Shown: positions 12,501-22,153, counted from the first letter of the stretch. The stretch: 64,000 nucleotides of DNA from Gonocerus acuteangulatus (GCA_946811695.1 OX328124.1:30329648-30393647), one strand, 5' to 3'. Numbers and translations are program-made. The notes: generated by a model not told the origin, from the letters alone.

Positions 12501-13959
12501 ACAAGCTATATATGAAACATTGGTTATTACTAACAAATGCATTATATTATTAAAATATAATAATAATGCTTGGACTGAAGCTCTTCTTGCATGGAACAGC
12601 CTAAGGAGTACCTCCTTGCAAAATATAAGGCCTAATATAATGTAAAACTCATTGTAGGATATATGGAGTAACAGTTTATTTTCAATGGTACAATATATAA
12701 GAAATATTTGCATCACATAAAGTTCATACAATGAGTAATGTAATGCTTAATCGTCTTGAACTTCATCTATTGTTGGCCTACCCAATATTTCATAGTATAT
12801 ATTCTTGTGCTCTTCTGAAACGTATGGCATCAACTTCTTAATGCCTTCAATTTGTTTCTGCTTGATGGGGACGTTCCCTCCTGGGGAGGCAGGATTGGGA
12901 GGGAACACGGGAGTCTGAAGACCTTGGCGTAAACGAAAGGTATGTGCTACAATGCCGTTAATGAATTTGTTTGCTACATGTGTTTCTATTCACCATTTTC
13001 GTTTTACTCAATTTACTTGAAATATTACATTTTTTTGAACCATTCGTATGTGATAATTCTTTGCTGCTTACTTTTAATAGCAAGTGCATTAAAATTTAAA
13101 TTATATTAAATACTGTTTTTAACAACTTTACAACTAAAAATCATTGACAATAAACTTTTTAATTCGTAGAACAATATAAAACACCATTAGAGCAATATCC
13201 CCAAAACCTGGGACAAAATTAGCATAAATCATGCAATTAATTATTTAAACATAAGAACTAGGTATGTACTACAGTAAGTCATGCCAATGAATTGTCTAAA
13301 ATAACATTTTTATAAAATATTTCAATTAAGCATTTCTTACTGTTTCGGAATGTATAGGATGAACTGCAAATAAAAGTGCTGATAAAAATGGCTTTGATCC
13401 CCAAGAATGTTGTACCATAAAGAGTTTTCCAAATACAGGGTAAGCAAATGCAGTGGCAATTCCATGCAACAATACATTGAAAAGATGGAAATCAAAAGGT
13501 ACAAGTTCCCCATTGTTCCACCAGACATGAAACCTAGAAGTAAAAAATAAATATGTTATATATCCTTTTTATGGGTCTAGAAAAAACAATCATTTAATAC
13601 AAATGTCAAACCTGAAAGATAATACTGTTAATGGACGATAAGACTTATGACTAGAATTGTGAATCAAGGGAGTCCCCCAAAAATCATGTTTAAACAATTT
13701 GTAAGATGGAGTTTGAAGTTTTAAATCATTGTTGTTTATAATGGCTTCTGCATCATCGAAGACAAATTGCCCATCTATTGAAGGATAAAAGCAGGCCACT
13801 CCAATAATACCAAGAACTAATGCAGCAGAAATCTCTATAAATTAAATATTTAAGAGTAATCACGATGAGATAAATAAAGAAGATGTTGTTTCTTCAATGG
13901 CAAACAAAAATATAATTACCACTAGTGATAAAGTGAGGAATTTTGTCTTTAAACCCCAT
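3512..13959 (-). CDS. TMTC4: TMTC4: transmembrane and TPR repeat-containing protein 4 (3' end outside window)
   Basis: Twelve coding exons with GT-AG borders and matching phases: 13959-13920, 13834-13612, 13533-13341, 11895-11716, 11636-11328, 9225-8993, 8065-7891, 7812-7613, 5834-5727, 5222-5081, 3884-3770 and 3694-3512. They give about 700 residues; the human protein has about 740, so only the last about 35-40 codons are missing, off the left edge. The start is an ATG at 13959 followed by a short cytoplasmic tail and TM1 (about residues 17-31). The luminal FVFDDAEAI motif has its acidic pair at 40-41. HKSYRPLTVLSFR is at 76-88. A DUF1736-like block runs from VDNPQSF (302-308) to WLCFDWSMGCIPLI (335-348). 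FVRVGFVIAERILYLPSIGY follows, and then several TPRs from about 470 onward. By family knowledge TMTC1-4 are ER-membrane O-mannosyltransferases acting on cadherin domains. The SHKSYRPLTVL and FDWSMGCIPLI wording fits TMTC4 better than its paralogues. No frameshift or internal stop was seen. The introns carry SINEs, a Tigger derivative and foldbacks. Confidence 0.93.
4036..4443. repeat. Foldback (inverted repeat) in TMTC4 intron 10
   Basis: The outer arms are inverted copies: ATTACTTCTGCTCCAAATCC on the left (about 4092) mirrors GGATTTGGAGCAGAAGTAAT on the right (about 4378). The symmetry extends out to 'aaattcactta' / 'taagtgaattt'. Arms are about 170 bp around an unpaired middle of about 60 bp. 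A hammerhead-like core lies in each arm: a good one on the right and a decayed one in antisense on the left. Confidence 0.75.
4320..4378 (+). ncRNA. Hammerhead-ribozyme-like motif (degenerate)
   Basis: The core CTGAGGA is at 4329-4335 (a legal CUGANGA). A weak stem II follows, with CACC (4338-4341) against GGTG (4347-4350), and then GAAA at 4352-4355. A possible cleavage triplet ATA ends at 4361. Stem I is GCTT (4325-4328) with GAGC (4362-4365), with a further CTTT/AAAG pairing outward. Stem III is short and not perfectly self-complementary. Confidence 0.45.
6302..6486 (-). mobile_element. tRNA-derived SINE, family 1
   Basis: Same tRNA head and body as the copy at 710, with the tail toward the left. 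It is flanked by an 11-bp duplication, TACATTGTGTT, at 6291-6301 and 6487-6497. It sits in TMTC4 intron 8. Confidence 0.9.
7337..7393 (+). ncRNA. Hammerhead-ribozyme-like motif
   Basis: The core CTGATGA is at 7347-7353. Stem II is GGCTT (7355-7359) with AAGCC (7367-7371). Then comes AAAA in place of GAAA (G12 to A), followed by CGTC with the cleavage triplet GTC ending at 7379. Stem I pairs GCC (7344-7346) with GGC (7380-7382). After an internal loop, TTTTA (7337-7341) pairs with TAAAA (7389-7393). Stem III is the palindrome ACGT, which can form only between two molecules, as described for hammerheads of Penelope-like elements. The G12 change probably weakens it. Confidence 0.55.
8301..8477 (-). 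mobile_element. tRNA-derived SINE, family 1
   Basis: Same family as 710, with the B box GGTTCGATCCC on the minus strand at about 8411-8421. The target duplication is decayed; only GGTA is shared between the flanks. It sits in TMTC4 intron 6. Confidence 0.85.
9645..9858 (+). mobile_element. tRNA-derived SINE, family 2
   Basis: The tRNA-like head has GGTGGCCGTAAGGGTTAAGG (a Leu/Ser-type A box) and GGTTCGATTCC (B box). The body contains GGTAACCTATAGATAACCCG, and the tail is rich in ATAAA/AAATT. Perfect 12-bp duplications, ATATTAGATTAG, lie at 9633-9644 and 9859-9870. Other, often truncated copies: 19705, 20962, 33985, 38880 and 52965. It sits in TMTC4 intron 5. Confidence 0.9.
9989..10028 (+). 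ncRNA. Hammerhead-like motif with palindromic stem III
   Basis: The core CTGAAGA is at 9993-9999, followed by a poor stem II. AAAA stands in place of GAAA. Then come the self-complementary ACATGT (10018-10023) and A at 10024, giving cleavage triplet GTA. Stem I is GCTC (9989-9992) with GAGT (10025-10028). This is a degenerate member of the family; activity is doubtful. Confidence 0.4.
10496..11038 (-). mobile_element. Tigger/pogo-type DNA transposon remnant
   Basis: The ends are related inverted sequences: CAGTAACCCAGATCAACTGG on the left against CAGTAAAACCTCGTTAACCC read in from the right. On the minus strand at about 10700-10850 a pogo-like helix-turn-helix is legible after one frameshift. 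It reads KRKNIVVTIEKRLEAL, then IAAEFGVGTSTVSDWKKSR. The DDE domain is absent. It lies in TMTC4 intron 5. Confidence 0.7.
12200..12247. repeat. Near-perfect hairpin
   Basis: Two 21-nt arms (12200-12220 and 12227-12247), sharing CTGTCACACTATG, differ at one position and enclose a 6-nt loop. The hairpin lies in TMTC4 intron 3; its origin is unknown. Confidence 0.8.
12368..12595. mobile_element. Short MITE with 24-bp inverted ends
   Basis: The left arm begins CCATGCAAAAAGAGCTTCAG and the right arm is its reverse complement ending in GCATGG, with one mismatch over 24 bp. There is no coding capacity and no clear target duplication. It lies in TMTC4 intron 3. Confidence 0.6.
12747..12989 (-). pseudogene. 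C-terminal coding fragment of an unrecognised, probably transposon-encoded protein
   Basis: An open frame of 80 codons without an early ATG runs from 12989 to a TAA at 12749-12747, with a stop codon just upstream. Legible parts include HVANKFINGIVAHTFRLRQG, a proline-rich stretch PVFPPNPASPGG, then PIKQKQIEGIKKLMPYVSEE and a final IDEVQDD. An AATAAA signal follows at about 12679-12674. It is inside TMTC4 intron 3, on the same strand, but matches nothing in the TMTC family, and its frame is not needed for splicing there. Codon-like composition and a poly(A) signal suggest a degraded gene or transposon tail. I do not recognise the family. Confidence 0.45.
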
Positions 13960-14799
13960 TTTATAAACTCTTCAAGCATAATGCATTAGTAAGCGGGAAA
14001 TCCTTTTATTTTTACTTTTACCCTTCTCGAAAAGTAATAAAACATTTTAACAGAGCAGTTTTACACTCTTGTTTATTATAAAGAGTGTACAATACAATAA
14101 TCATGACATTGAAGACATCAACTACCACCGGCCTGAAAGGCCTGAATACGAAAGTTGGTAAGATAACAAGTATACAACCTCCCGAACTCAGTGCTGCCAT
14201 CTATAATCAGAGTAAGTAAAAGTTAAGAGAAATCAGCCACATATGTATCTTCCGTACCAACGAACTATAAATTACAGTTCGTTTTTCCATATTGAATCAG
14301 CAGACTTCATATTCTAAAAATAATTCATTCAAGTTAATATCTACTACAACCGCACCGATTTTTATTGTTTTTAGAATACATCTATTCCACAAGCGTTGAA
14401 TGTTATTTGGTAGGTTTCTTTGTAGAACAAAGATCACCCAGCAACCAGGCACCCATGTAAATTTTAAGAATCGTTGAATTATATGAGTGGAATTTCAATG
14501 AAAAATCGACTCAAACTTTAGATGAATGCAAAAAAATTGCCTACGTGTTTCACGACGTCACGACGAAGGGACACCTCAGGGGAAGAGAGAAAGACGTAAG
14601 TCTTTATGGCCTCCATTTACATAAGTCTTTAAAGCCTTAACTTTATGGAGAAGGGCACTCTACTAGTAGAGCCACGTGAAAACTGTCATTAGTCTTAATT
14701 TATTACGGCCATTTGTAATTAGTATAATACCAGATATGTGTTTCTTTCTTCTAAGATTCTTATAAAGCTGTCAATTTCTTTAACGCTTGATAGAGTAAG
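13960..14799. promoter_or_regulatory. Shared upstream region of TMTC4 and GOSR2, proximal part
   Basis: The two genes diverge from this 2.3-kb intergenic interval (13960-16235). No TATA box or CpG-rich core is obvious. TMTC4's 5' UTR must begin between 13960 and about 14400, but I cannot place the start site. Confidence 0.3.
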
Positions 14800-15306
14800 A
14801 GTATTTGGTAATAATGAGTGAGAGCTGCCCAGAGCCCGATCTTCATGAAACTTCGTATACTTATTCATTTTGACCTAATTAAGAAGAAAAAAATCACTCT
14901 CGGTCAGGCCTAGAACAGTACTTATTAAGCACTAAAGTTGAGTGTTATACAGGTTAAAAGCTGGTGTAAACGACGTATTTGTAAACACGCGCATGCGCGG
15001 TAATGTCAAATTAGGAGAGCCAGAATTGACCTAACTCCGATTTTCCTAAAACTTCGTATACTTATTCAATTTAACCCAATTATGAATAAAAACGTGAAAA
15101 AATATCACAAACGACTAATTGTTTTCCCCATTGTTATGATACAGCTCGTAATGTTATGATAAAACTCGTTTATAGCCTGTACATCAGTCAACTTTAGTGC
15201 TTAAAAAATACTGTTCTAGGCCTGACCGCGAGTTACTTTTAATTTTATGTACAGATGGAATGGTTGGGATTCGGCTAAATAAACCTCAATATGATTTTGT
15301 TTTAAA

Positions 15307-15360
15307 AAAATCTATATTTCGGACGTTTCGGCTACTCATTGGTGGCCTTCGTCAGCTAAA
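15307..15360 (-). ncRNA. Hammerhead-ribozyme-like motif (minus-strand arm)
   Basis: On the minus strand CTGACGA (15355-15349) is followed by a stem II of the form GGCCAC / GTAGCC with one mismatch, then GAAACGTC at 15329-15322. It is the mirror copy of the motif at 15567-15612. Confidence 0.5.
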
Positions 15361-15566
15361 ATGACAAAAAAAGAAATTAATACGGAAACAAACAAGAAAA
15401 ATTTATAATTGTGATAGGTAACAGAACTATAGATACAGTTTAACTTATAACAGAACATATCGTCTTAAAATGTTCTGTTATAAGTTAAACTGTATCTATA
15501 GTTCTGTTACCTATCACAATTATAAATTTTTCTTGTTTGTTTCTGTATTAATTTCTTTTTTTGTCA

Positions 15567-15612
15567 TTTTAGCTGACGAAGGCTACCAATGAGTAGCCGA
15601 AACGTCCGAAAT
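15567..15612 (+). ncRNA. Hammerhead-ribozyme-like motif (plus-strand arm)
   Basis: CTGACGA is at 15573-15579. Stem II is GGCTAC (15581-15586) with GTAGCC (15593-15598), a perfect 6 bp. GAAA is at 15599-15602. The palindromic ACGT (15602-15605) is followed by C at 15606, giving triplet GTC. Stem I is weak: G-C next to the core, then ATTT/AAAT. The core is fully canonical; the flanking pairing is the weak point. Confidence 0.55.
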
Positions 15613-16235
15613 ATAGATTTTTTTAAAACAAAATCATATTGAGGTTTATTTAGCCGAATCCCAACCATTCCATCTGTACTTATCACCTCGACGGCTAACT
15701 ATCTAATCATCATGTTTTTAATTTTATCTTCTTAATTAGGTCAAAATGAGTAAGTATACGAAGTTTCATGTAGATCGGGCTCTGGGCAGCTCTCACTCAT
15801 TATTACCAGAGTATTTAATTCCCAGAATATTCAGGGCAAAAAAATGTATTATTTATAATATCAGTTGTAAATCACTGGCATTACTAAAAATGTCTTGTCC
15901 ATCACGAATTGTACAATCGCCAATGGTTATCCTCAGTATCTCTCAAATATTCAAAAGCACTAAGCTCCTTGGTAAGTTTATATGTAGGGGAAGGTTTCAA
16001 TCAGTTTCAGCAACTGTTTTGATAAAGCATTAATGTGATAAAACAGCTGTTCACTACTTAGCCACGTATATTGGGTGTATACCTGCAAGATTGCTGTGTG
16101 ACTTTTGAAATTATTCACATTTAGGAGTGTTGTTTATACCTCACTCGATTATAAACGCCTTTAATTAGTTATGAAATAAAATTGAAAACATTATGTGAAT
16201 GCTCTTTATACCTTGTTTAGCCTTAAAATAATAAA

Positions 16236-16629
16236 ATGGAAACTCTTTATCATCAAACCAATTCATTAGTACAAAAAACCCAAGAATGTTTCCAAAATTT
16301 GGAGAAATATAAAGGAAACAACACAGATTCCATTGAAGCTGAAATTCAAGCTGGTATTGATACTATTATCAGGTAATTAATTGGCACTGTTTACCACTAT
16401 TAAAGATTTAAGTTTTATTTTAATTTCACAATAGTAAGGATATATCAGATTAACTAATTAAGCCATCTAACTGCACTCTTGTTATTATAAGAATAAATTG
16501 AGATCTGTTCAGGCATCCTGCAATGTTCTCTAGCAAAGTGTTAAATAATCAGATAACTTTCAATTGTTGATTTTAATATATGTAAACATATAATTTTAAC
16601 TGGAACCGTTTCTTTTATGAATTAAATAG

Positions 16630-16667
<38 letters not shown>

Positions 16668-18050
16668 CAATTGTGAGCGGCTGGATATTCTTGTTCACAA
16701 GGAGCCATTATCCAGGAGACAAAACGCAAAACTAAGAATTGACCAATTGAAATATGATACTAGACATTTGCAGGTATAAGTTAGTTAATTTGTTGGTACA
16801 TATTATCTTTATTACATATTTTTTTCTGAGTATCTTCATCCAGTTTCATGATGGCAATTTGTTTTGAACACTAGTGCCCCATGTCTGTAATACATTTTAA
16901 TAAAACCATGCACAGTTTCTACGAGCCTTTTTAACTCCCTTATGAATGCTGGTGTGAGCTTAATGGATCATAGAAACTATTTGAGAGCTCTTGATAATGT
17001 AATCACTCCTAGGATGTACAAGCATCCTGACAAGGTTACACATCTGGAATGTCTTATATTAGGATATTATTTGTTCCAATTGACAATTTTCAAACATTCA
17101 ATTTCCGATTATCCCATATTTGAGCTCTTTTTGTGGAGTTTAGTAAATTATTAAATCTTATGTATGTATATATATATATAAAACAGTCATGTTTTCTGAA
17201 AAAATCTATGTTTTGCACATTTTGGCATTCTCTTTGGGAGCCTTCTTTAGCAATGAATGCCTAGGGGACGGAGGAAGACCAAAGATACCGGTTACGTTAC
17301 TATGACGAAAATAACCAGTATCTTTGTGTCACCTAACCACCAGTTGTAAATCACTAACTTGATTGGCTGACCGCCTGGAAAAACCATGTGCTGTTAGCTT
17401 TCTAAAAGGGAGGTAACTTTTCTAATGTATCAGCAGGTACATCATAAAACAAAACAAAAAAAAAATGAATTTAATAGCATATATTCTCATTAACATTTAA
17501 TTACAGGCAGCCTTACGAATGTACCAACATGAAATTTTTAAAAGAAGACAAGAAGAAAAAGAAAGAGAGGAACTTCTTAGCCGTAGATTTACTCGCAATT
17601 CTCTGTCTGAACAGGATACAACTATATTAATTGATCATTCCGTACAACACAACCTTTCACTCCAGGTAACAACTACTATGAAAACACACATTGTATTGTA
17701 AAAACCTTGATGGTAGCTCTAGGTAATCCAACAAATATATTCCTTCGATCGTATTCAACTCACATTTCACACCTGCTTATCATTTAAATCCCTTATAATT
17801 CCTCTTTTCTTCAATCTTATCATATTATTTTGAATGCTTAGAAAAGAAACCTGTAATAAACTCGTCTTTTGACCGCACCAGTTCTTCCAAAACTTCTAGC
17901 ACATTTTTCTCTGACTGAGTTGGTCTTATCTGTATCTCTTGAATCTGGTTTTTGTAGGAAATTTAATAGGATTTTGAATTGCCTACTTCACTTACCATGA
18001 TTTCTAAAGCATTTTCAAGTATTTAGGAAATTAAGAAAACTCCAAAACTG

Positions 18051-18133
<83 letters not shown>

Positions 18134-21100
18134 AACATCCTCTACTTTAAACAAAACCTAAATTTAAATATCTTAGTTTGGTTGAATGTCAAATGCATGA
18201 AAACATTTTCAATTAAATCTTTAGTGTAAATTCAAAATAATGTCAATTCAAAATAGTCCAAACCTTAAGGGCTAAGATTTTTTTCTCATGATATATGCCA
18301 CAAAAGTCATGTTCTGGTGATTGTATATAAACACATATGAACTTGAACATTTTTTTTGTCAACACTTCCAGATTGCTTCATTGCGAGAAGTCAAGCAAGT
18401 TTTCTTCCCTATAAAGAGGAACGAAAATGCTAAAAGGCAGGTTGTTACATTTTAATTCAGGGTATCTACTACACGAAAAAGTCATGAAAATTTCCCAAAA
18501 TTGAAAATAGGACACGAAAATGTCATGAATTTGAAACCATGTCACAAATTTTCAGTTTTACCAGAGGCTAACATAATCCCCAGACTTCAGCGCTTCCGTA
18601 ATTGTCCCCATTTTTGTATGGCTACGCAATTTTATTTGCCTTTCCTACCCCCTTACTCTGTTAGATTCCTTTGTTGTAGCAGTTACACATCAATTATCCA
18701 TTATTTATATACATGCAGACTTAAATACTAAAATTCTGTACACATTAATTTACTAAATTATGTATATTGGCAATGGATATTTAATTACAGTAGAACCTCT
18801 CATATCCGACCTTCCCATATCCGACTCCTCCCGATATCCGACCTAGCGCTCATTGCTGCAGGTTGGGACGAAATCATTCAAACCACCCTTCAGAAGGCTT
18901 GGAAAAAGATTTGATCATCATTGAAACAAGCTGAGACTGAACATGAACCGACATAGAAAGAAGCAGAAGTTAAAACATTCACAACAGAAGAATTAAAAAA
19001 TCTACAAGTGTGTCATCGTAATCGCCAGATGACAGATATAGAAGAGTGGTTTGTCGAAGCTGATGTATCAGAAGTTACCAATGAAGATCTCAAGAATGCC
19101 CAAATCATTGCTGTTGTGCAGAACAAAACTGTGGACGATGAAGTCGACTCGGATGAAGACGAGACCACTAATTACGACAAAGTGAGTATTAGTCATTCTG
19201 CTGCTAAGGACGCCTTCGACGTAGCGCTAAAATACATCGAGCAACATCCAAATGCAACCCCGATGGATGTATTGTTGGCAAAGAAGTAGAGGGCCACTTC
19301 CGCAAAGTCAAGATTAAAAAAATTAAAACAAAAATCCATAACTGAATTCTTTAAAAAAAGTATGCTTAAATGTTGTTCATATTTTCAAAAGAGTAAATGT
19401 TTGAAATGTATATAGCAACAGTTTTACAATTACAATACAATAAAGTTGCATTACAGTATGTACGGTACATTATAGCTGGTTTTATAAATTTTGAAGGCGT
19501 TTTTATTGCTCCTCCCGATATCCGACCTTTTGGCCGTACCGACCATGGCCCGGTCCCGTCATGGTCGGATATGAGAGGTTCTACTGTAGTAATATTTTTA
19601 GAAATTTTAAATTCTGCTAACATTGTTAAATATTTTTGAGGCTGCTAATTTCATAGTCATTTTTTTGAAATTAATGTAACTATCCTGTTTAATATATGAT
19701 GTTCATTTTATTTATTTATTTTATTTTAACGTCCATTTTAATTAACTTAAAATTGTTAGGACGGGTTATCTATAGGTCACCACTCTTTTGTTTATTTTAT
19801 AAAGTTTTATTTATTCTTTGAATGTATGTAAAATTGTGGGTTTATAGATATCACGGCAATCCTTGTCAGGTTACAAATAATTTTAGGCTAATTTTTAAGG
19901 CTGAATATTTTTAAGTGACATTATTTTCTTTTTAATGGGCATGAAATTTGGTTTTCAAATCATGAAAATGTCATAAGAAAGTCCTAAAATAGGCTTTCAC
20001 AAAAGTAGTAGACATCCTGTAATTGATCCATTTGAAAAACAAAATATATTTATAAAATGTTCAAAACATTTTAATGGAAATTTTACAGGTTTAACCTTTA
20101 ACTAGTGAAGTGAGTTGTAGGGGAGCCCAGCAGTTCTTCGAAATTGTTTCAATCTCATTCTTCGTCTCAGAATATCTTGCCCTTACCTGACTTTTCCTGT
20201 CCCTTCATGATTTCAGTGTAGCACACTGTACTTGTCAGTTTTTTTTAACTGTTTTAACTCAGTAATGGCACATTAGGGATCTGTGAACCCCACCTCTCCA
20301 CTAGTGTTCTCTTTTTCCACAATTTGCTTTAATTTTCTTAATTAAATGTCTCATGAAAAAATATTCCTCAATAGTGAAAATTGTTCCAGACTTTTCTAGA
20401 ATTATTTTAGTGGAAGTTAACAGACCTTTGGAGGAATATGAGTGCCAACATTGTATATGGAGGATCTAAAAGACAGGAAACCGATTTTAAAGTCAGTGAT
20501 GATGCATGTGAATCAAACACTAATGAAGGACATAGCCCTGATAGGCAGCCTACTGATCTTTACCATGTGAGAGGGAATAACAGAATTATTATATTTTTGG
20601 GGTAAAGAAAAGCCAAGACACAGGGGTAGGGCTCCTGTATTTACACGGAAGGAAACATTCCGATGGCATTGGACTAACAAACAAAAACACTTATGATCCC
20701 TAAACAGTTTGATGTCCATCAAGCAAACTCCATTGGAAAGGCAAATTAGAACATTAAAATTCCAACGAATATTAGGTATAAATACAGAAGCTAGTGGTTC
20801 CTGTTCACAGGAGAGCCCTCCGAGGAAACAAAAATGTTATAATTTCCCAATGAATAGATGCAAGAAGACGACAGCAAATGTTTGTGTAAAGTGCAGCAAA
20901 AATGTTTGTGGAAAATTTTTGGTTCCCATATAGAAAAATTTTGTACATAAATTCTAAAATATTCAAATTTTAACGTCCATTATTATTAATTAAGAATTTT
21001 AGGACGGGTTATTTATAGGTTACCACCCTATTCTACCCAGGATAGGGCCGATGCCTATAATTTTTTCTAAGAAAAAGCCACCACCACATAGTGGGACTCG

Positions 21101-21810
21101 AACCCACGACCCTTGGCACAGAGTGTTAAGTGCTCACACCTTAACACTCCAATTCTAAAATATAAGTTTGTTTTATTTTATTCAACATTTGCTGTTCCTT
21201 TATATCCAAATCTGTAATAAAATAACTTTTTTCTTTACTCTGTTCAAGGGTTTCCTATTTTGTGAACCTAAATTGTTAGAAAAGAAAACTGATTACATTT
21301 ATTTCTTGGTTATAAGACTAATTATTTAGGTTTTTTATTTTGATTAAGTTTCTTTTCAGAATTAAATATTAATGGGTTAAAAGACCATGATTAATATAAA
21401 CTTAATTAATATCTTGAAGACTGGATTATGTGCTTAAATTTATAGAATACCAACTTTTTAAAAATTCATGTCTTTTTCATTTTGCAGTTTCCTAAAATAT
21501 CTAAATTATATTGCCTTTGTTATAGTAATTTTTTTAATAATTTTTTTTTAATTGCCTATTTCAGAATGCAAATCGTGGAATGGACGACATGTTGAGGTCT
21601 GGAAGTAGCATTCTTGAAAACATGCGAGAACAAAGGAGTACCTTAAAAGGAGCCCATAGACGCATGATTGACATAGCCAATACTCTTGGTTTGTCAAATA
21701 CCACGATGAGACTTATCGAGAGGCGAGCGGCAGAAGATAAATATATTCTCTTTGGAGGAATGTTTATTACACTTGTAGTCATCATACTTCTTATTTTATA
21801 TTTAACGTGA
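16236..21810 (+). CDS. GOSR2: GOSR2 / membrin, Golgi Qb-SNARE
   Basis: Four coding exons, 16236-16372, 16668-16773, 17507-17665 and 21565-21810, with GT-AG borders and consistent phases. They encode 215 residues (human about 212). The start is the first ATG of exon 1 ([13 protein letters not shown]). A helical N-terminal region carries the family signature [15 protein letters not shown] (about 64-78) and [16 protein letters not shown]. The Qb-SNARE helix spans about 136-190, including [20 protein letters not shown] and [17 protein letters not shown]. The zero-layer glutamine is probably Q157. A C-terminal membrane anchor lies at about 195-214 with no luminal tail. Membrin pairs with syntaxin-5, Bet1 and Sec22 for ER-to-Golgi and intra-Golgi fusion. 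The exon 2 acceptor follows an unusually pure run of about 34 T. The 3.9-kb intron 3 is loaded with nested transposons. No defect was seen. Confidence 0.96.
17165..17275 (-). repeat. Decayed hammerhead-family element in GOSR2 intron 2
   Basis: On the minus strand it reads CTAAAGA, AGGCTCCCAAAGAGAATGCC, then AAAATGTGC and ATAGATTTTTTC. That is the layout of the elements at 15249, 37350 and 59240 with point changes in the core. Confidence 0.5.
18052..18126. repeat. (AT)n microsatellite
   Basis: About 37 near-perfect AT units in GOSR2 intron 3. Confidence 0.95.
18788..19586 (+). mobile_element. Internally deleted Tigger/pogo transposon
   Basis: Perfect terminal inverted repeats CAGTAGAACCTCTCATATCC are flanked by TA duplications at 18786-18787 and 19587-19588. 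The 5' end joins straight to the C-terminal part of a transposase; the DNA-binding and most of the DDE domain are deleted. GATATCCGACC repeats occur just inside each end. Confidence 0.85.
18840..19289 (+). pseudogene. Tigger transposase C-terminal remnant
   Basis: The open part, 19008-19289, includes [19 protein letters not shown], an acidic run [10 protein letters not shown], and a helical tail [18 protein letters not shown]. That is the usual post-DDE tail of Tigger/jerky-type transposases. Upstream, in broken frames, 'ctgcaggttgggacgaaatc' and 'caaaccacccttcagaaggc' match the segment just after the last catalytic Asp. No catalytic residues remain. Confidence 0.65.
19705..19775 (-). mobile_element. 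SINE family 2 tail fragment
   Basis: Contains GGACGGGTTATCTATAGGTC and 'taacgtccatttta', the 3' body of family 2 in reverse. The tRNA head is missing. Confidence 0.6.
20254..20935 (+). pseudogene. Possible piggyBac-like transposase remnant
   Basis: Two open pieces. At about 20430-20560 there is an N-terminal-looking acidic stretch with [18 protein letters not shown]. At 20709-20933 the frame reads [16 protein letters not shown] and then a cysteine cluster [14 protein letters not shown]-terminal Cys-rich (RING/PHD-like) domain is typical of piggyBac transposases, and TTAA occurs near the left side. The whole catalytic middle is absent, so this would be a deletion derivative. The classification is tentative. 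Confidence 0.4.
20962..21150 (-). mobile_element. tRNA-derived SINE, family 2 (5'-truncated)
   Basis: The body and part of the head match the copy at 9645 in reverse, with B box GGTTCGAGTCC-like at about 21089-21100. Direct duplications AATTCTAAAATAT flank it (about 20949 and 21151). It sits in GOSR2 intron 3. Confidence 0.8.
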
Positions 21811-22089
21811 TTACTTTAATTTTGGTGATATGTATTCATTTTCTCATAGGATTTTAAAATATCTTCTAAATTAGAAGCAACGTATTCACATTCAGTCAGA
21901 TTATTTTTTTACCATGATGGTAGAAATTTACTCTCTTTGTTATTTCTTGTAATTAGCCTTTTATAACTTCTTTTTTTCATGTAAATACTTTTGTTAAAGC
22001 TAAAATACTGAGAAAATATTTTAAAATGGAAAGATTTATTTGTAAATAATATTGATGATTTCACTTTCTACATAGCCATATTTATTATC

Positions 22090-22095
22090 AATAAA
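22090..22095 (+). terminator. GOSR2: Probable GOSR2 poly(A) signal
   Basis: AATAAA about 280 bp after the stop codon, followed by a T/G-rich stretch. A Helitron begins 60 bp further on. Confidence 0.6.
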
Positions 22096-22153
22096 ATTGT
22101 GGTTTTCTAACACACAGACCATAGATTTGTGGTCTACCCATCTGATTATATCA

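Larger units (their letters stand above)
15249..15679. mobile_element. Long palindrome of two hammerhead-bearing elements (Penelope-like LTR fragments?)
   Basis: Two arms of about 205 bp are almost identical reverse complements (15249-15455 and 15473-15679) around about 17 bp. Each carries the same hammerhead-like core in opposite orientation. A single-arm copy occurs at 59240-59445 and a diverged copy at 37350-37660. No reverse transcriptase is present, so assignment to Penelope-like elements rests only on the ribozyme type. Confidence 0.7.
14800..15830. repeat. Nested inverted repeats between the two genes
   Basis: Three concentric inverted pairs. The outer arms are 14800-14885 and 15728-15830, sharing GAGAGCTGCCCAGAGCCCGA and its complement. 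The middle pair is about 14899-14941 and 15190-15232 (GCCTAGAACAGTA / TACTGTTCTAGGC). The inner pair is the 15249-15679 palindrome. A perfect GCGCATGCGC (the NRF-1-type palindrome) occurs at about 14990-15000. This is probably repeated insertion of foldback elements. Confidence 0.75.
18458..20019. mobile_element. DNA transposon with CAGGGTATCTACTAC ends, containing a nested Tigger
   Basis: The left end CAGGGTATCTACTAC and the right end GTAGTAGACATCCTG are inverted (13 of 15). Subterminal parts are also alike, with 'catgaaaat.tc' blocks on both sides. The flanks share only TAATT, so the superfamily is uncertain; the CAGG start suggests hAT. The Tigger derivative at 18788-19586 was inserted later. 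Confidence 0.55.

Noticed and set aside
14018..14200. 60-aa minus-strand frame as TMTC4 5' exon
   Set aside because: TMTC4 already has an in-frame ATG at 13959 with correct phase to exon 2, and this frame has no family similarity.
16942..17154. 70-aa frame in GOSR2 intron 2
   Set aside because: Exons 2 and 3 join in phase without it, and membrin has no such insert.
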